Assembly: GCA_009731375.1 (NCBI GenBank)
Contig: BJOX01000149.1
Coordinates: forward strand, 2,467 to 27,291
Length of the DNA: 24,825 nt
Direction of reading: 5' to 3'
DNA from: Paulinella micropora
Taxonomy: Eukaryota; Cercozoa; Imbricatea; Euglyphida
The notes under the pieces were generated by a model. It made no database searches. It was not told where the DNA came from and saw only the letters and a program-made list of their open reading frames with translations. A program made the position numbers and the translations under genes. Positions within the stretch are counted from its first letter, which is position 1; each line of letters begins with the position of its first letter. This document shows positions 1-8,856 of the stretch, piece by piece.

Positions 1-67
1 CTCCCCTCACGGGTGAGACGATGGAGGCGCATGTGCAGAAATGCATCAGCCATTGACAGAGAAGCAC

Positions 68-149
<82 letters not shown>
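1..149 (+). mobile_element. 3' end of a tRNA-type SINE with (ATT)n tail
   Basis: Bases 1-69 are repeated almost exactly at 346-414, where they form the 3' body of the complete SINE copy next door. As there, they run straight into a pure (ATT)n tail (about 69-149). This is therefore the truncated 3' end of another copy, cut by the window start. A simple-repeat 3' tail is normal for SINEs that borrow LINE machinery. Confidence 0.55.
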
Positions 150-223
150 GGACACCGTGATAGCCCAGTGGTCAAGTTCTATCTGGGCCCTGTCGCCAGT
201 TCGATTCCCGTCGGTGCCACCAG
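150..223 (+). promoter_or_regulatory. tRNA-like internal pol III promoter (A and B boxes)
   Basis: TAGCCCAGTGG at 161-171 matches the A-box consensus TRGYNNARNGG. AGTTCGATTCC at 198-208 matches the B-box GGTTCGANTCC with one change. The acceptor-stem halves GACACCG (151-157) and CGGTGCC (211-217) pair except at one position, and CCA follows the 3' half. The T stem is badly mispaired, so this is a decayed tRNA promoter and not a working tRNA gene. Confidence 0.6.
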
Positions 224-425
224 TATTTTCATTGAACATACCGGTCCGTTTGGACCAGTATTTTCATTGAACATACCGGTCCGTCTGGAAGTGTTGGAAC
301 TGCCCTTGCGGGGGTGTCATTAGAGCCTATCGTCAATTCTTCGTACTCCCCTCACGGGTGAGACGATGGAGGCGCATGTGCAGAAATGCATCAGCCATTG
401 ACAGAGAAGCACTATTATTATTATG

Positions 426-469
<44 letters not shown>

Positions 470-475
470 TGCTAC
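150..475 (+). mobile_element. Complete tRNA-derived SINE-like element
   Basis: A tRNA-like head (150-223) is followed by a unique body and an (ATT)n tail (413-467). The body holds a 35-bp direct duplication (about 219-253 and 254-288). The last 70 bases before the tail are identical to window bases 1-69, so at least two copies stand in tandem. The order tRNA head, unrelated body, short-unit tail is the standard SINE layout. I do not recognise the family. Confidence 0.6.
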
Positions 476-480
476 TACTA

Positions 481-746
481 CTGCTAGATAGCTGGCTAGC
501 TAAATAGAGATAAATAAATAGAGAGAGAGAGAGAGAGAGAAAGATAGACCTGAACGCCGCCGTTGCTGCCTGCCTCCGCGCTCACCGCACCACCACTGCC
601 CTACATTTTACATAGATAGATAGCTAGCTAGCTAGATAGATAGATAGTATTACATATACCTGAACGCCGCCGTTGCTGCCTGCCTCCGCGCTCACCGCAC
701 CACCACTGCCCTACATTTTACATAGATAGCTAGCTAGCTAGCTAGC

Positions 747-798
<52 letters not shown>

Positions 799-802
799 AA
801 GA
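481..802. repeat. Duplicated 70-bp unit embedded in GATA/GCTA/GA microsatellite
   Basis: The segment beginning ACCTGAACGCCGCCGTTGCT occurs at 548-617 and again at 658-728, each time followed by TAGATAGC-type repeats. The rest is (TAGA), (GCTA) and (GA) arrays. The duplicated block includes part of the flanking microsatellite. No gene seen. Confidence 0.7.
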
Positions 803-2458
803 GACCTGGCCGCTCTTACGCTTGGGAAGGTTGGCAAGAGACTCGGTGCGCTTGGGAAGGCTGGCAAGAGACTCGGTGCGCTTGGGAAGGTTGGCAAGAG
901 ACTCGGTGCACTTGGGACGAATGTTGCCAAAATTTTTGGCAAAACTCTCTGCCATCCTAGCAGCTCGCTCTGCGCGGCTCTCTCCCTGGGCGGACGCTCC
1001 CGTACGCGTACCAACCTCAACGACTTTTTGACCACTCCGTGCTGGTACAGCCACTTGCTGCTCAGCATCCCTTAGCAACTGCTGCGGTGCCTTGTCCTTC
1101 AGCTTAATAAATTCCGCCAGCGCCCACCTCAACAGCTTCTCCTCGTCATTCTCAGCCTTTGGCAGCTTGCTTTGGATTCCCCTCCTGATCGCATTAGCTA
1201 CGTCCTCTGCTTGAGCTAACTCGTACTCTGCATCTTGGTCAGCGATAATACCCTTTCCAGATTGCACACGAGGGGATTCAGGGGACAAGGCTAAGCTCCG
1301 ACTACTACCAGGCTCGGGCTTTACAAAGACAGGAAGGGGCGCGGACTCCCACTCTGAATCGTCTTCAGTCATATCTATGACTGAAGACTCCCTTTGGGCT
1401 ACTGCTTTCCTGGACATTGGCTTCCACCTCACCACCTCATGCCCGTACAAATAAGAAGTACGGAAGCTCTTGCTGATCGACCGGCAATTTGGGCACCTGG
1501 GATTTTTTTCAATTTGGTTTCGGCAAGCATCCCACCAAGTCTGTATACACTTGCGATGGAATGGGGCCCCACAGCATGTAACCTGTGCTAACCTAAGCTG
1601 GACTTCTAACCTCTTTGTACAAGACGTCCCCTATATCATCCTTGCAAATACGGCAACTAGCATCGACTTTCCTGTTGCGACTACCTATGCTTTGCTCAAT
1701 CTTGACACTAACAGGAGCCGAGCTTGAAGACGACAACGACACAGGCGACGATCGCGAGCTTGAAGACGACAACGACACACGCAACGAGCTTGAAGACGAC
1801 GACGACACACGCAACGAGCTTGAAGACGACGACGACACAGGCAACGAGCTTGAAGACGACGACGACACACGCAACGAGCTTGAAGACGACGACGAGCTTG
1901 AAGACGACGACGAGCTTGAAGACGACGACGAGCTTGAAGACGACGACGACACACGCAACGAGCTTGAAGACGACGACGAGCTTGAAGACGACGACGAGCT
2001 TGAAGACGACGACGAGCTTGAAGACGACGACGAGCTTGAAGACGACGACGAGCTTGAAGACGACGACGAGCTTGAAGACGACGACGAGCTTGAAGACGAC
2101 GACGAGCTTGAAGACGACGACGAGCTTGAAGACGACGACGAGCTTGAAGACGACGACGAGCTTGAAGACGACGACGAGCTTGAAGACGACGACGAGCTTG
2201 AAGACGACGACGAGCTTGAAGACGACGACGAGCTTGAAGACGACGACGAGCTTGAAGACGACGACGAGCTTGAAGACGACGACGAGCTTGAAGACGACGA
2301 CGAGCTTGAAGACGACGACGAGCTTGAAGACGACGACGAGCTTGAAGACGACGACGAGCTTGAAGACGACGACGAGCTTGAAGACGACGACGAGCTTGAA
2401 GACGACGACGAGCTTGAAGACGACGACGAGCTTGAAGACGACGACGACACTACAAGGA
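746..2458 (-). CDS. RING-finger protein with giant polyserine tract and SUMO-related motifs (E3-ligase-like)
   Basis: Read 5' to 3' on the minus strand: a polyserine tract of roughly 200 residues with a few LRVS/LPVS interruptions (2450 to about 1730); a linker with VKIE; then a RING-like zinc module (1655-1484) with CRIC, CCGAPFHRKC and CPNC. The fourth zinc-ligand position of a classic RING-H2 is not a His; the CCGxxFHxxC form is a known RING variant. After it come VIDMTEDD, a good SUMO-interaction motif (compare the VIDLT type), then VKPEPG (a second psi-K-x-E site), an acidic/helical region and three copies of TESLANLPKR. The frame breaks inside the RING and is restored by removing 1583-1610. 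RING plus SIM plus SUMO-site motifs suggest a SUMO-targeted ubiquitin ligase, but that is inference. The 5' exon and the true stop are unclear; the reading frame runs into a GA/GATA repeat near 800 and stops at 746. A 5' acceptor (TTTCCTTGTAG) is visible near 2459. Confidence 0.6.
820..912 (-). repeat. 30-bp coding minisatellite, three copies
   Basis: Three tandem 30-bp units within the RING protein's C-terminal part encode TESLANLPKR, TESLASLPKR and TESLANLPKR on the minus strand. The unit length is a multiple of three, so the frame is kept. Confidence 0.7.
1583..1610 (-). other. Candidate 28-nt intron inside the RING module
   Basis: On the minus strand this segment begins GTTAGAAG and ends GCACAG. 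It sits exactly between codons (GAG before, GTT after). Without removal a stop (TAG) interrupts the RING. With removal, the distance from the second zinc Cys to the third becomes 14 residues, as in ordinary RING fingers. A small insertion or mutation is the alternative. Confidence 0.55.
1726..2450 (-). repeat. 18-bp minisatellite encoding polyserine
   Basis: The unit GAGCTTGAAGACGACGAC is repeated about 30 times from 1866 to 2440. The left end (1726-1890) has degenerate units carrying ACACGCAAC or ACAGGCAAC. In the minus-strand gene frame all six codons of the unit are Ser, drawn from both unlinked Ser codon families (TCN and AGC). Confidence 0.85.
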
Positions 2459-2462
2459 AACC

Positions 2463-2479
2463 ATGAATAAGAAGAAGAG

Positions 2480-2511
<32 letters not shown>

Positions 2512-2745
2512 AGAAAGAAGAAGAAAGAAGAAGAAGAAGAAGAAGAAGAAGAAGAAGAAGAAGAAGAAGAAGAAGAAGAAGAAAGAAGAAAAAGAAGTGC
2601 GTGGGAGGAGAGAGAGAGAGAGAAAGGGAGAGAGAGAGATTGCTAGTTTCTGAAGACCCAGGCACCAGGGGAGGCATCCTACCTAAAAAGAAAAAGAGGG
2701 GGGTGAGAGGAGAGAGAGAGAGAGACAGAAAAAAAAAGGAGAGAG

Positions 2746-2785
<40 letters not shown>

Positions 2786-2804
2786 TGTGTGTGTGTGTGG
2801 CAGA
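2463..2804. repeat. GAA/GA/GT microsatellite, probably intronic
   Basis: (AAG)n, (GA)n and a short (GT)n array with one unique patch (2641-2695). It separates the polyserine exon from the next minus-strand coding stretch. ORFs through it are low-complexity artefacts. Confidence 0.8.
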
Positions 2805-3238
2805 GCCGGAAGGCGAAGCAGCAAACACCCGAGCCAGCGTTGCCTCCACCGCAAAGTTGTGCAGCAAGCGCATTTTCTTGCGGCCGGCAGTGCTGCCAGG
2901 GCGGGCTGCCTCTGAATGAGGTTCTCGTTTCTGGCCGCGATCTCGCCTGCCAGAGAGCTCGTAAAACGTTTCACGCCAGCCCGGCTGCTCCCAGTCCACA
3001 GGGTGGTACTCCTCGATTGCCCTACTAGTGTCGCTGGAGCTCGAACAACCTCTCTGTAAACCTACGACACCCCTGTGGGTACCCTAATTTTGCAGGCGCC
3101 TTCACTTTCCAAGCTCTGCCAAGAAGTACCCTCAGGCAGCCCAATCTGCTGCTTGAATTCCACGGCTAGCTCTTTGTAATACTTCCCCTCAGCAGGCCCT
3201 ACCCTCTGCCGTGCAACGGTTTGGTTATGATGGTCGAG
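2805..3238 (-). CDS. Unrecognised two-exon coding segment upstream of the RING gene
   Basis: The first exon is 3083-3238 (52 codons, phase 0 at both ends, acceptor TTTTTGTAAG). It encodes a charged segment starting LDHHNQTVARQR with EGKYYKELAVEFKQQ inside. Skipping 3054-3082 joins it in frame to a second stretch beginning RGCSSSSDTSRAIEEYHPVD and containing DWEQPGWRETFYELSG, which stays open to the (CA)n array near 2805. I do not recognise a domain. Its strand, closeness and Ser-rich start make it a candidate N-terminal part of the RING/polyserine protein (inference). It could also be a separate gene. Confidence 0.45.
3054..3082 (-). other. Candidate 29-nt intron
   Basis: The minus strand reads GTACCC at the start and TTACAG at the end, between complete codons (AGG before, AGA after). 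Reading through gives a stop (TAG) within it. Removing it connects two convincing coding frames. Confidence 0.5.
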
Positions 3239-3316
3239 CTTACAAAAACACACACACATCAGCAGCAACAATAATGAATAAAAAAAAAAAAAAAAAAAAA
3301 AANNNNNNNNNNACAA

Positions 3317-3361
<45 letters not shown>

Positions 3362-3580
3362 AAGCAGTCTGAACAAAAAAGAAAAAAAATTCGAACACTA
3401 AAAAAACTAGTGGGCAGCCCCCCCCCCATCACTATCAATCATGGTTTGTAGGAACCAGGAGGAGTTGGGAGCTCATATCGGCAGGGTGGTTAGCCCCAGA
3501 CTCGATCTTGATGCTGGTATAATTTTTTTGGAATTCACGCAAATATTAGCGTTAGGGGAGTGTCCTGAATGCCAAATTTC
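3239..3580. other. No gene seen; poly(A) runs and a gap
   Basis: A poly(A) run of about 80 bases broken by ten N (3303-3312), a C10 run and about 130 bp of unique sequence with no coding signal on either strand. Confidence 0.7.
3303..3312. other. Assembly gap (10 N) in poly(A)
   Basis: Ten N flanked on both sides by adenine homopolymer. The size is a placeholder. Confidence 0.95.
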
Positions 3581-4570
3581 CTTGTTTTTGGCAGCATGAA
3601 AGAAAAATACAAGGTAAAGACAGAAAAAATAAAGAAAAGTAAGAGTGGTCCCCGGATAACAAGGGGCGACACCATCCACACGCATCAGCAAGCAATACGA
3701 ATGAATAAATAGAAAAAAAAGGAAGCAGTCTGAGCAAAAAAGAAAGAAAATTCGAACAAAAAAAAAAGTCGGCAGCATGAAAAAAAATACAAGGTAAAGA
3801 CAGAAAAAATAAAGAAAAGTAAGAGTGGTCCCCGGATAACAAGGAGGGAAACCATCCACACACATCAGCAAGCAATACTAAAGAATAAATTAAAAAAAGG
3901 AAGCAGTCTGAGCAAAAAAGAAAGAAAATTCGAACAAAAAAAAAGTCGGCAGCATGAAAAAAAAATACAAGGTAAAGACAGAAAAAATAAAGAAAAGTAA
4001 GAGTGGTCCCCGGATAACAAGGGGCGACACCATCCACACGCATCAGCAAGCAATACGAATGAATAAATTAAAAAAAAAAGGAAGCAGTCTGAGCAAAAAA
4101 GAAAGAAAGTTCGAACAAAAAAAAAAAGTCGGCAGCATGAAAAAAAAATACAAGGTAAAGACAGACAAAATAAAGAAAAGTAAGAGTGGTCCCCGGATAA
4201 CAAGAAGGGAAACCATCCACACACATCAGCAAGCAATACTAATGAATAAATTTAAAAAAAGGAAGCAGTTTGAGCAAAAAAGAAAGAAAATTCAAACAAA
4301 AAAAATAAGTCGGCAGCATGAAAAAAAATACAAGGTAAAGACAGAAAAAATAACGAAAAGTAAGAGTGGTCCCCGGATAACAAGGGGCGACACCATCCAC
4401 ACGCATCAGCAAGCAATACTAATGAATAAATTAAAAAAAAAGGAAGCAGTCTGAGCAAAAAAGAAAGAAAGTTCGAACAAAAAAAAAAAAGTCGGCAGCA
4501 TGAAAAAAATACAAGGTAAAGACAAGACAGACAAAATAAAGAAAAGTAAGAGTGGTCCCCGGATAACAAG
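3581..4570. repeat. About 180-bp minisatellite with alternating A/B units
   Basis: Five full units plus partial ends, each with GGAAGCAGTCTGAGCAAAAA, GTCGGCAGCATGAAAAA, GAGTGGTCCCCGGATAACAA and CATCAGCAAGCAATAC. Units alternate between GGGGCGACACCATCCACACGC (A) and GGAAACCATCCACACACATC (B) in the order A-B-A-B-A, a dimeric higher-order pattern of about 360 bp. The last boundary (about 4570) runs into a unique stretch that may be exonic on the minus strand. Confidence 0.85.
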
Positions 4571-4685
4571 CGGGGCAAAAGACCTGCTGCCTGGTTCGCT
4601 ATATTTCCCTCATTTTCCTGAGCAACACCTGCACACACATACATACACAGAAAGAAAGCACACCAGCAAAGCAAGCAGGTTTATC
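4571..4685 (-). other. Possible minus-strand exon edge
   Basis: On the minus strand, GTGTGTGTGCAG (acceptor-like) precedes an open stretch starting GVAQENEGNIANQAAG, whose end (LLSGDHS) is shared with every unit of the neighbouring 180-bp array. It may be an exon whose donor side was copied into the array. No domain recognised. Confidence 0.3.
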
Positions 4686-6375
4686 TCAAATCCGGAACGC
4701 ATCTGGGCTTCCAGCTCCTCGATCGCCACGAAACAAGGATGATTGGGTTACCTTGTCGCCGTTCCTGTCGAAGAAGAAGTATCCCCCAGGAGGCATGCCT
4801 CGCGTGGTGATCTTCGGGTCCAATTTGCTGTACTTGATTATGTTTTCTGCTAACTCCCTACTGGCCCAGCAGCGGCAGCCGTAAAACGTGCAGCCCAGAC
4901 GTCCGGCAAGGCAAAATTCAGAGTCGGCGCACTGCGCGGCGCAGTCCGGCGGCAACGCGAGCTAGCTCGCTCCTGCGGCACGGCGTGTGCGCATCGCTGA
5001 GCAGGCTGCGGTCGCACGCGCGCAGCCGCAGATGGCCGCTATCCTGCCAAACGCTCGCGCTGCCGCAGCCACTTGCCGCGGGCAGCTCGCCCCTGCACGG
5101 CCAGGGGCAGAAGACAGTGCACCGCCTGGGCGGCACGGGCGGCGTCGTATTCCAGGCAAGCCTAGTTTGCCTGCTGTCGCACAAAACGACGGTTTGCTCG
5201 GGCCCGCAGGGTGTACAGGGATCCGCGGGCTGCGGGTCCGCGCCAGAGGTCAGCAGCCTCCGAGGCACGTCGGCGCATGCGTCTTCGTACCTCGCGTCCG
5301 TAGTGGAACTGTCCCGCAGGTTCCCGACGACACGGCAGCAGTAGCGCCAGGCAGGAAAGCCTGAGGGTGCGCTCAGCGGCGTCGTTTCCGGCCCGCACAC
5401 AACGGCCTGCCACTTGTAGAAAGTCCCGTTGGCAGTTGTTTCCTGGGTGACGGCCGCGACCGCCCACGCGGGCAGCGCCAGCAAGGTTTCGGGCGCGCCG
5501 TCAAACAGTTGCTCGAGTCGTTCGAGGTCGACCTCGCTCCACCACACGGTGATGTCTTCTTCGGACCACAGCCACGCCGAGTCGCGGCGCGCGCCGGCGG
5601 GCCCGAGCCGCAGCCCGACGATGCTGTCCGCGGCGGCTTGGACCTGCCGCAGGTCGAGCGGCGAGCACAGCAGCGTGTAGGCCTCGAGCGTGGTCTTGGG
5701 CACGGGACAATTGTCCCCGTACAAGGCGCGCGGGTTGGGCGAGTACCACCACAACGCCGCCAGCCGGCCGGTGCAGCTCCACTGGCGGCAGTGGTTGTTC
5801 GACAGCAGCGGCACGGGCGCAAAGTCACTGGACCAGCGAGGATACGCGGCCGTCAGGTCCAGTTCTTCTCCTTTCCAGTTCAGCCCAGTACAACGAGTGG
5901 TTGGTGGGCCTGTTGTGTTGCTCTTAGGAGTGGATGTAGTGGGTTGTGGTGTTTCGTTCTTTGTCTGTCTAGAGTTCTGAGAGGGCGTGGGTGTCGGTTT
6001 CTCCTTTGCTTTCCGTTTCTCTTTGTCTTCTGTTTGCGAGGGTTTTGGTTGCAATTGTGATGGTTGCACACGTTGTGTTTCTTGTGAGGTTGTGAGGGCA
6101 GGAGTAGTTGTTGTAGAGGTGTTGGGGTGTTGAGCACTAGTGAGAGTGCGGTGTGGAGGGTTGTGGGGTCTGTCTCGGAGTGTTTCGAGCCAATGGAGCA
6201 CTCGACAGTTCCCCCCCCCCCCCCCCCCCGGCCCNNNNNNNNNNCAGTTCCCCCCCCCCCCCCCCATGGGCTCTTGTGGGTTGTTCCAAGGGTTTGTTCT
6301 CACTTTGCTCCTTTGGAGGCTCACTGTCCTCCTCGCCCTCTTGCTCTGCTTCACGAGCAATAATGCTTTCCCCAC
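4686..6375 (-). CDS. GC-rich, Cys/Trp-rich protein with Thr/Pro-rich stalk
   Basis: The N-terminal part lies around a gap in a poly(C) run, so the start is uncertain. Next comes a Thr/Pro/Gln/Lys-rich, low-Cys segment (about 6200-5890), then a long domain rich in Cys and Trp (about 5880-4960). The C-terminal part (4931-4686) has more Cys and a GGYFFFDRNGDK motif, ending at TGA. The frame breaks at about 4950 and is restored by removing 4932-4956. The stretch 4900-5850 is far more GC-rich than its surroundings, with G/C-ending codons on the minus strand, which supports real coding. The layout (mucin-like stalk plus disulfide-type domain) resembles an extracellular or glycoprotein ectodomain, but I recognise no family and see no clear signal peptide. 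It follows the gag-like gene on the same strand. Confidence 0.5.
4932..4956 (-). other. Candidate 25-nt intron
   Basis: Minus strand GTTGCC...CGCAG between complete codons (CGC before, TGC after). Without removal the long frame ends in an Arg-rich tail and stops at 4918. With it, the frame continues into a Cys-rich segment in the same style. Confidence 0.5.
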
Positions 6376-6394
6376 TTTCTATGTTTCCCTCCAT
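6137..6394 (-). CDS. Short acidic ORF after the gag-like gene
   Basis: It starts ATG (MEGNIESGESIIAREAEQEG) 18 bases after the gag-like stop codon and in another frame, then runs Glu/Pro/Ser-rich into the poly(C)/gap region. It may be a separate small protein, or the N-terminus of the Cys-rich protein if the homopolymer length is wrong. I cannot decide from this assembly. Confidence 0.35.
   Translation of the reverse strand: MEGNIESGESIIAREAEQEGEEDSEPPKEQSENKPLEQPTRAHGGGGGELXXXXAGGGGGGELSSAPLARNTPRQTPQPSTPHSH
6235..6244. other. Assembly gap (10 N) in poly(C)
   Basis: Ten N between C-rich homopolymers (6210-6234 and 6250-6265). It interrupts the N-terminal region of the Cys-rich protein, so the local reading frame cannot be trusted. 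Confidence 0.95.
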
Positions 6395-6411
6395 TGCTTC
6401 TTCGCGCTACC

Positions 6412-7721
6412 CTATATTATGACTAGCCCATACTCTTCTTCTTCTGAGCTGTCTTCCCCCTTAGACTTGTCTCCTCCTTGCTCCTCACCTTCCTCTCCTA
6501 CTTCTCCCCTCATAAGAGTAACTCCCTTGGCTCCTTTCTTTCGAAACTTGCCACTCTTGTCTATTTGCTTCCCTTTTGAGGAGTCAGAGTGAGCTGACTT
6601 TGAACTGGTTCGTTTGGGGCTAGACTTTAGTTTGGGGCAAAAACGCTTAGTGTGTCCAGTCTGATAGCAGTTATAGCATGTCGCTGTCAGCCACCACTCC
6701 TGCTCTGAACTATCACTCCCATTCTGTTGCCCTTGCCCTTCCCGTTCTTAGTCCATTTCTTGTACTTCTCTCTCTTTTCTTCTTTCTCTCCTCCCTTTCC
6801 CTCTCCTAGCAGTAGATTCGCTCCCTTACCCTCTCTCTTTCTCTCCCTCTCCTTCTTACGTTCCTTCCTCAGTCTTTTTTGCTTCGCATCCCACAGCAGG
6901 TAAATTTCCTTTGCCGACTCTATTATATCATCGTGTGAAGGTCTGTTTGCTGCCGCTAGTCTGTAGGAGTCATTGAAAAATGTTGCTCCATAAGCTTCGT
7001 GTTCAGCTAGCTTCTCTAACAGTCCGTTCACTGCCTTATCTGCCCCAAAATCTGCTCCTCGCAAGGCTTCAAGCCAATGCTTCTGGAGTTGATGTTGGGT
7101 CAGATATTCTTCCATATCTTCTGTCGGTCTTGGTCTTTGATCTTTAAAGGCTTTCTCCTCGACATATCTCGCCGCACCGCTTAGATTACAGTATTTTTCT
7201 TTTACGATGCAGACTTTTTCAATCGGGCAACGTGCCTTTTTGCTGCGAAGGAATTGAACCACTTTGGTTTCCGAGAATGCAGTTGTAACGAGAAGTTGAA
7301 ACATTCTGCAGCAAATCAGATATTGTTGCTCGTCTCTATACTTTTTCTTTCTCAGTAAGTAAACGTCTTTGTTGGTTCTTGTCATTGCCCTTTTCTTCTT
7401 TCTTTTCGCTCTGTCTTCCCAAGCCTTCTTCTCTTCCTTCGATAGATCTTTCCAGTTGCCTGGTTTCTCTACCGCTACCTTCCCTTCTTGTGGTGTTTGA
7501 CTACCTCTCTGTCGTCGTGTTTGCTGTGTTTCATCTTCTTCGTCTGATCCCTCCGGTGTGTCCACCTCGTGTGGTTCTCTCGGCTCATCCATTTCTTCTG
7601 CTCTTCTCATCCTGTCTCTGTCGTAACCATATTTGGTCTTTGCTGCCTTATGGTCTTTAAAAGCATCATGAAACATATCCCCGAGAGTTGTGCTAATACC
7701 ATATGCGTATTCCTCTAGCAT
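6412..7721 (-). CDS. Gag-like protein with CCHC zinc knuckle
   Basis: Starting at ATG 7721 the product is charged at the N-terminus, with a Lys/Arg-rich stretch. A helical, capsid-like middle follows (KYCNLSGAARYVEEKAF, later NGLLEKLAEHEAYGATFF and DIIESAKEIYLLWDAKQK), then a basic low-complexity region. This frame stops at 6687. In the overlapping frame the sequence continues EWWLTATCYNCYQTGHTKRF and a C, a C-x2-C-x4-H-x4-C zinc knuckle (about 6690-6645), then a Ser/Lys-rich and acidic tail ending at TAG (6414-6412). The order helical domain, basic linker, zinc knuckle is typical of retroelement Gag. The frame change within the purine-rich linker may be an indel, a small intron or frameshifting. 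No protease, RT or integrase is seen nearby. Confidence 0.55.
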
Positions 7722-8552
7722 ATTTCTCTATCTCATAGTAGCAACTTTGCAAATCTTTCTTGTTTCCGCTAAACACCGGAGTGTGAGACAGCAACTGTCT
7801 CATGCTAAGTGCATTGTGCCGATTTTCGCTATCCCAGCGGCTCATAACCGTTGATTAGGTAAATACCCGGTCACTCACGGACCTAATACCTTAGACGCAG
7901 GTTTGCTGAGAGACACCTTTAGAAGCCACGATACCAATCGACACTTTTAATCCGCACGTAGATAGCAGAACTGACAAACTCAAAGGTAATAATAAAACTG
8001 AAATAAAGTTCGCACGACTGTAATTATTACTCAATTGTCAGTGTCCAATCCTGAATGCCAATATGGACCGTTACGTCCGTTACAATTATTGACTAGAACT
8101 AGACGGTCATTCTACTATACGAATAAATTATTTACCAGTCACAAAGCAATTACTAAAAGTCAAAACGTAGTTATCCTACCAACGGGAGGCTCACCGTAGG
8201 CTGCAAATGCCACGGGCCGGAAGTGAAAGTTGTGGCAAGGGCCTGGCGGGCCAGTGCGGGGGCATTGGGCCAGGGCCAGTATATATATTAGATCAGTCAC
8301 GATATATTACCTTCGCTTTTCCCACTCGTTTCGCTCTCCGGCTTTGTTTTGGCCGCGCCTCCGAGTCTAACAGTCACTTTCAAGTCACAACTTATGGTTT
8401 TCGGGCCTTTTTCTTTTTTTTTCTTTTACGGGCGGCTCAGAATCACAGTGTCACGTTTTCCTTTCCGTGACTCTTTTGTATATATGATATATACTAGCCT
8501 GAGCCTACGGTGACCAGTCGTCTGACTTTATTGAGTCGCCTTTTCCTTCAAA
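7722..8552. other. Leader region of the gag-like gene; no other gene seen
   Basis: The minus strand upstream of the gag-like ATG carries TGGTATCGTGGCTTC (rc of about 7932-7946), whose first seven bases match the usual initiator-Met primer-binding start TGGTATC of many LTR elements. TCACCGTAGGCT at 8191-8202 recurs inverted at about 8505-8516. No second LTR was found, so an LTR assignment is not supported. Confidence 0.25.
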
Positions 8553-8856
8553 CTTATTGCCAGGCTGTTAACATTCAAGACAAAAAAAAAAATAGTGCTT
8601 AGTTTTTGTGTCTGATATTCATTTTTGTGACAGTTTTTTATTTTTGTGCCAGGCTTCAAAAGATCAGTTCAAATTTCCAAATTTAATGGTAACATGTTGC
8701 AAAAGTTTGCGATGTTTTGCGGACGAATACAGCAGTTAATTAAAAAAATTTAAATTTCCAATCAAAATTAAAATTCCAACCAAAACTGAAAATCTGACAC
8801 AAAAACTAAAAGTTATTATTTTTTTTTTGGCGATCTTGAATGTCAACAGCAATAAC
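8553..8856. mobile_element. Fold-back (MITE-like) element with about 67-bp inverted arms
   Basis: The left arm (8553-8620) contains CTGTTAACATTCAAGA, an A-run and TTAGTTTTTGTGTCTGA. The right arm (8788-8856) carries the reverse complement with few changes (TCTGACACAAAAACTAA, then TCTTGAATGTCAACAG). The middle is AT-rich and non-coding. No clear target-site duplication seen. Confidence 0.55.

Noticed and set aside
150-223. Functional tRNA gene
   Set aside because: The T stem does not pair and the acceptor stem has a mismatch. It is the head of a SINE.
1615-2466. Plus-strand Glu/Asp-rich ORF through the 18-bp minisatellite
   Set aside because: It is the antisense of the polyserine tract. Only the minus strand leads into a recognisable domain (RING).
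7900-8520. LTR of a retrotransposon with primer-binding site
   Set aside because: Only a seven-base match to the usual initiator-Met site, and no matching second LTR anywhere in the window.
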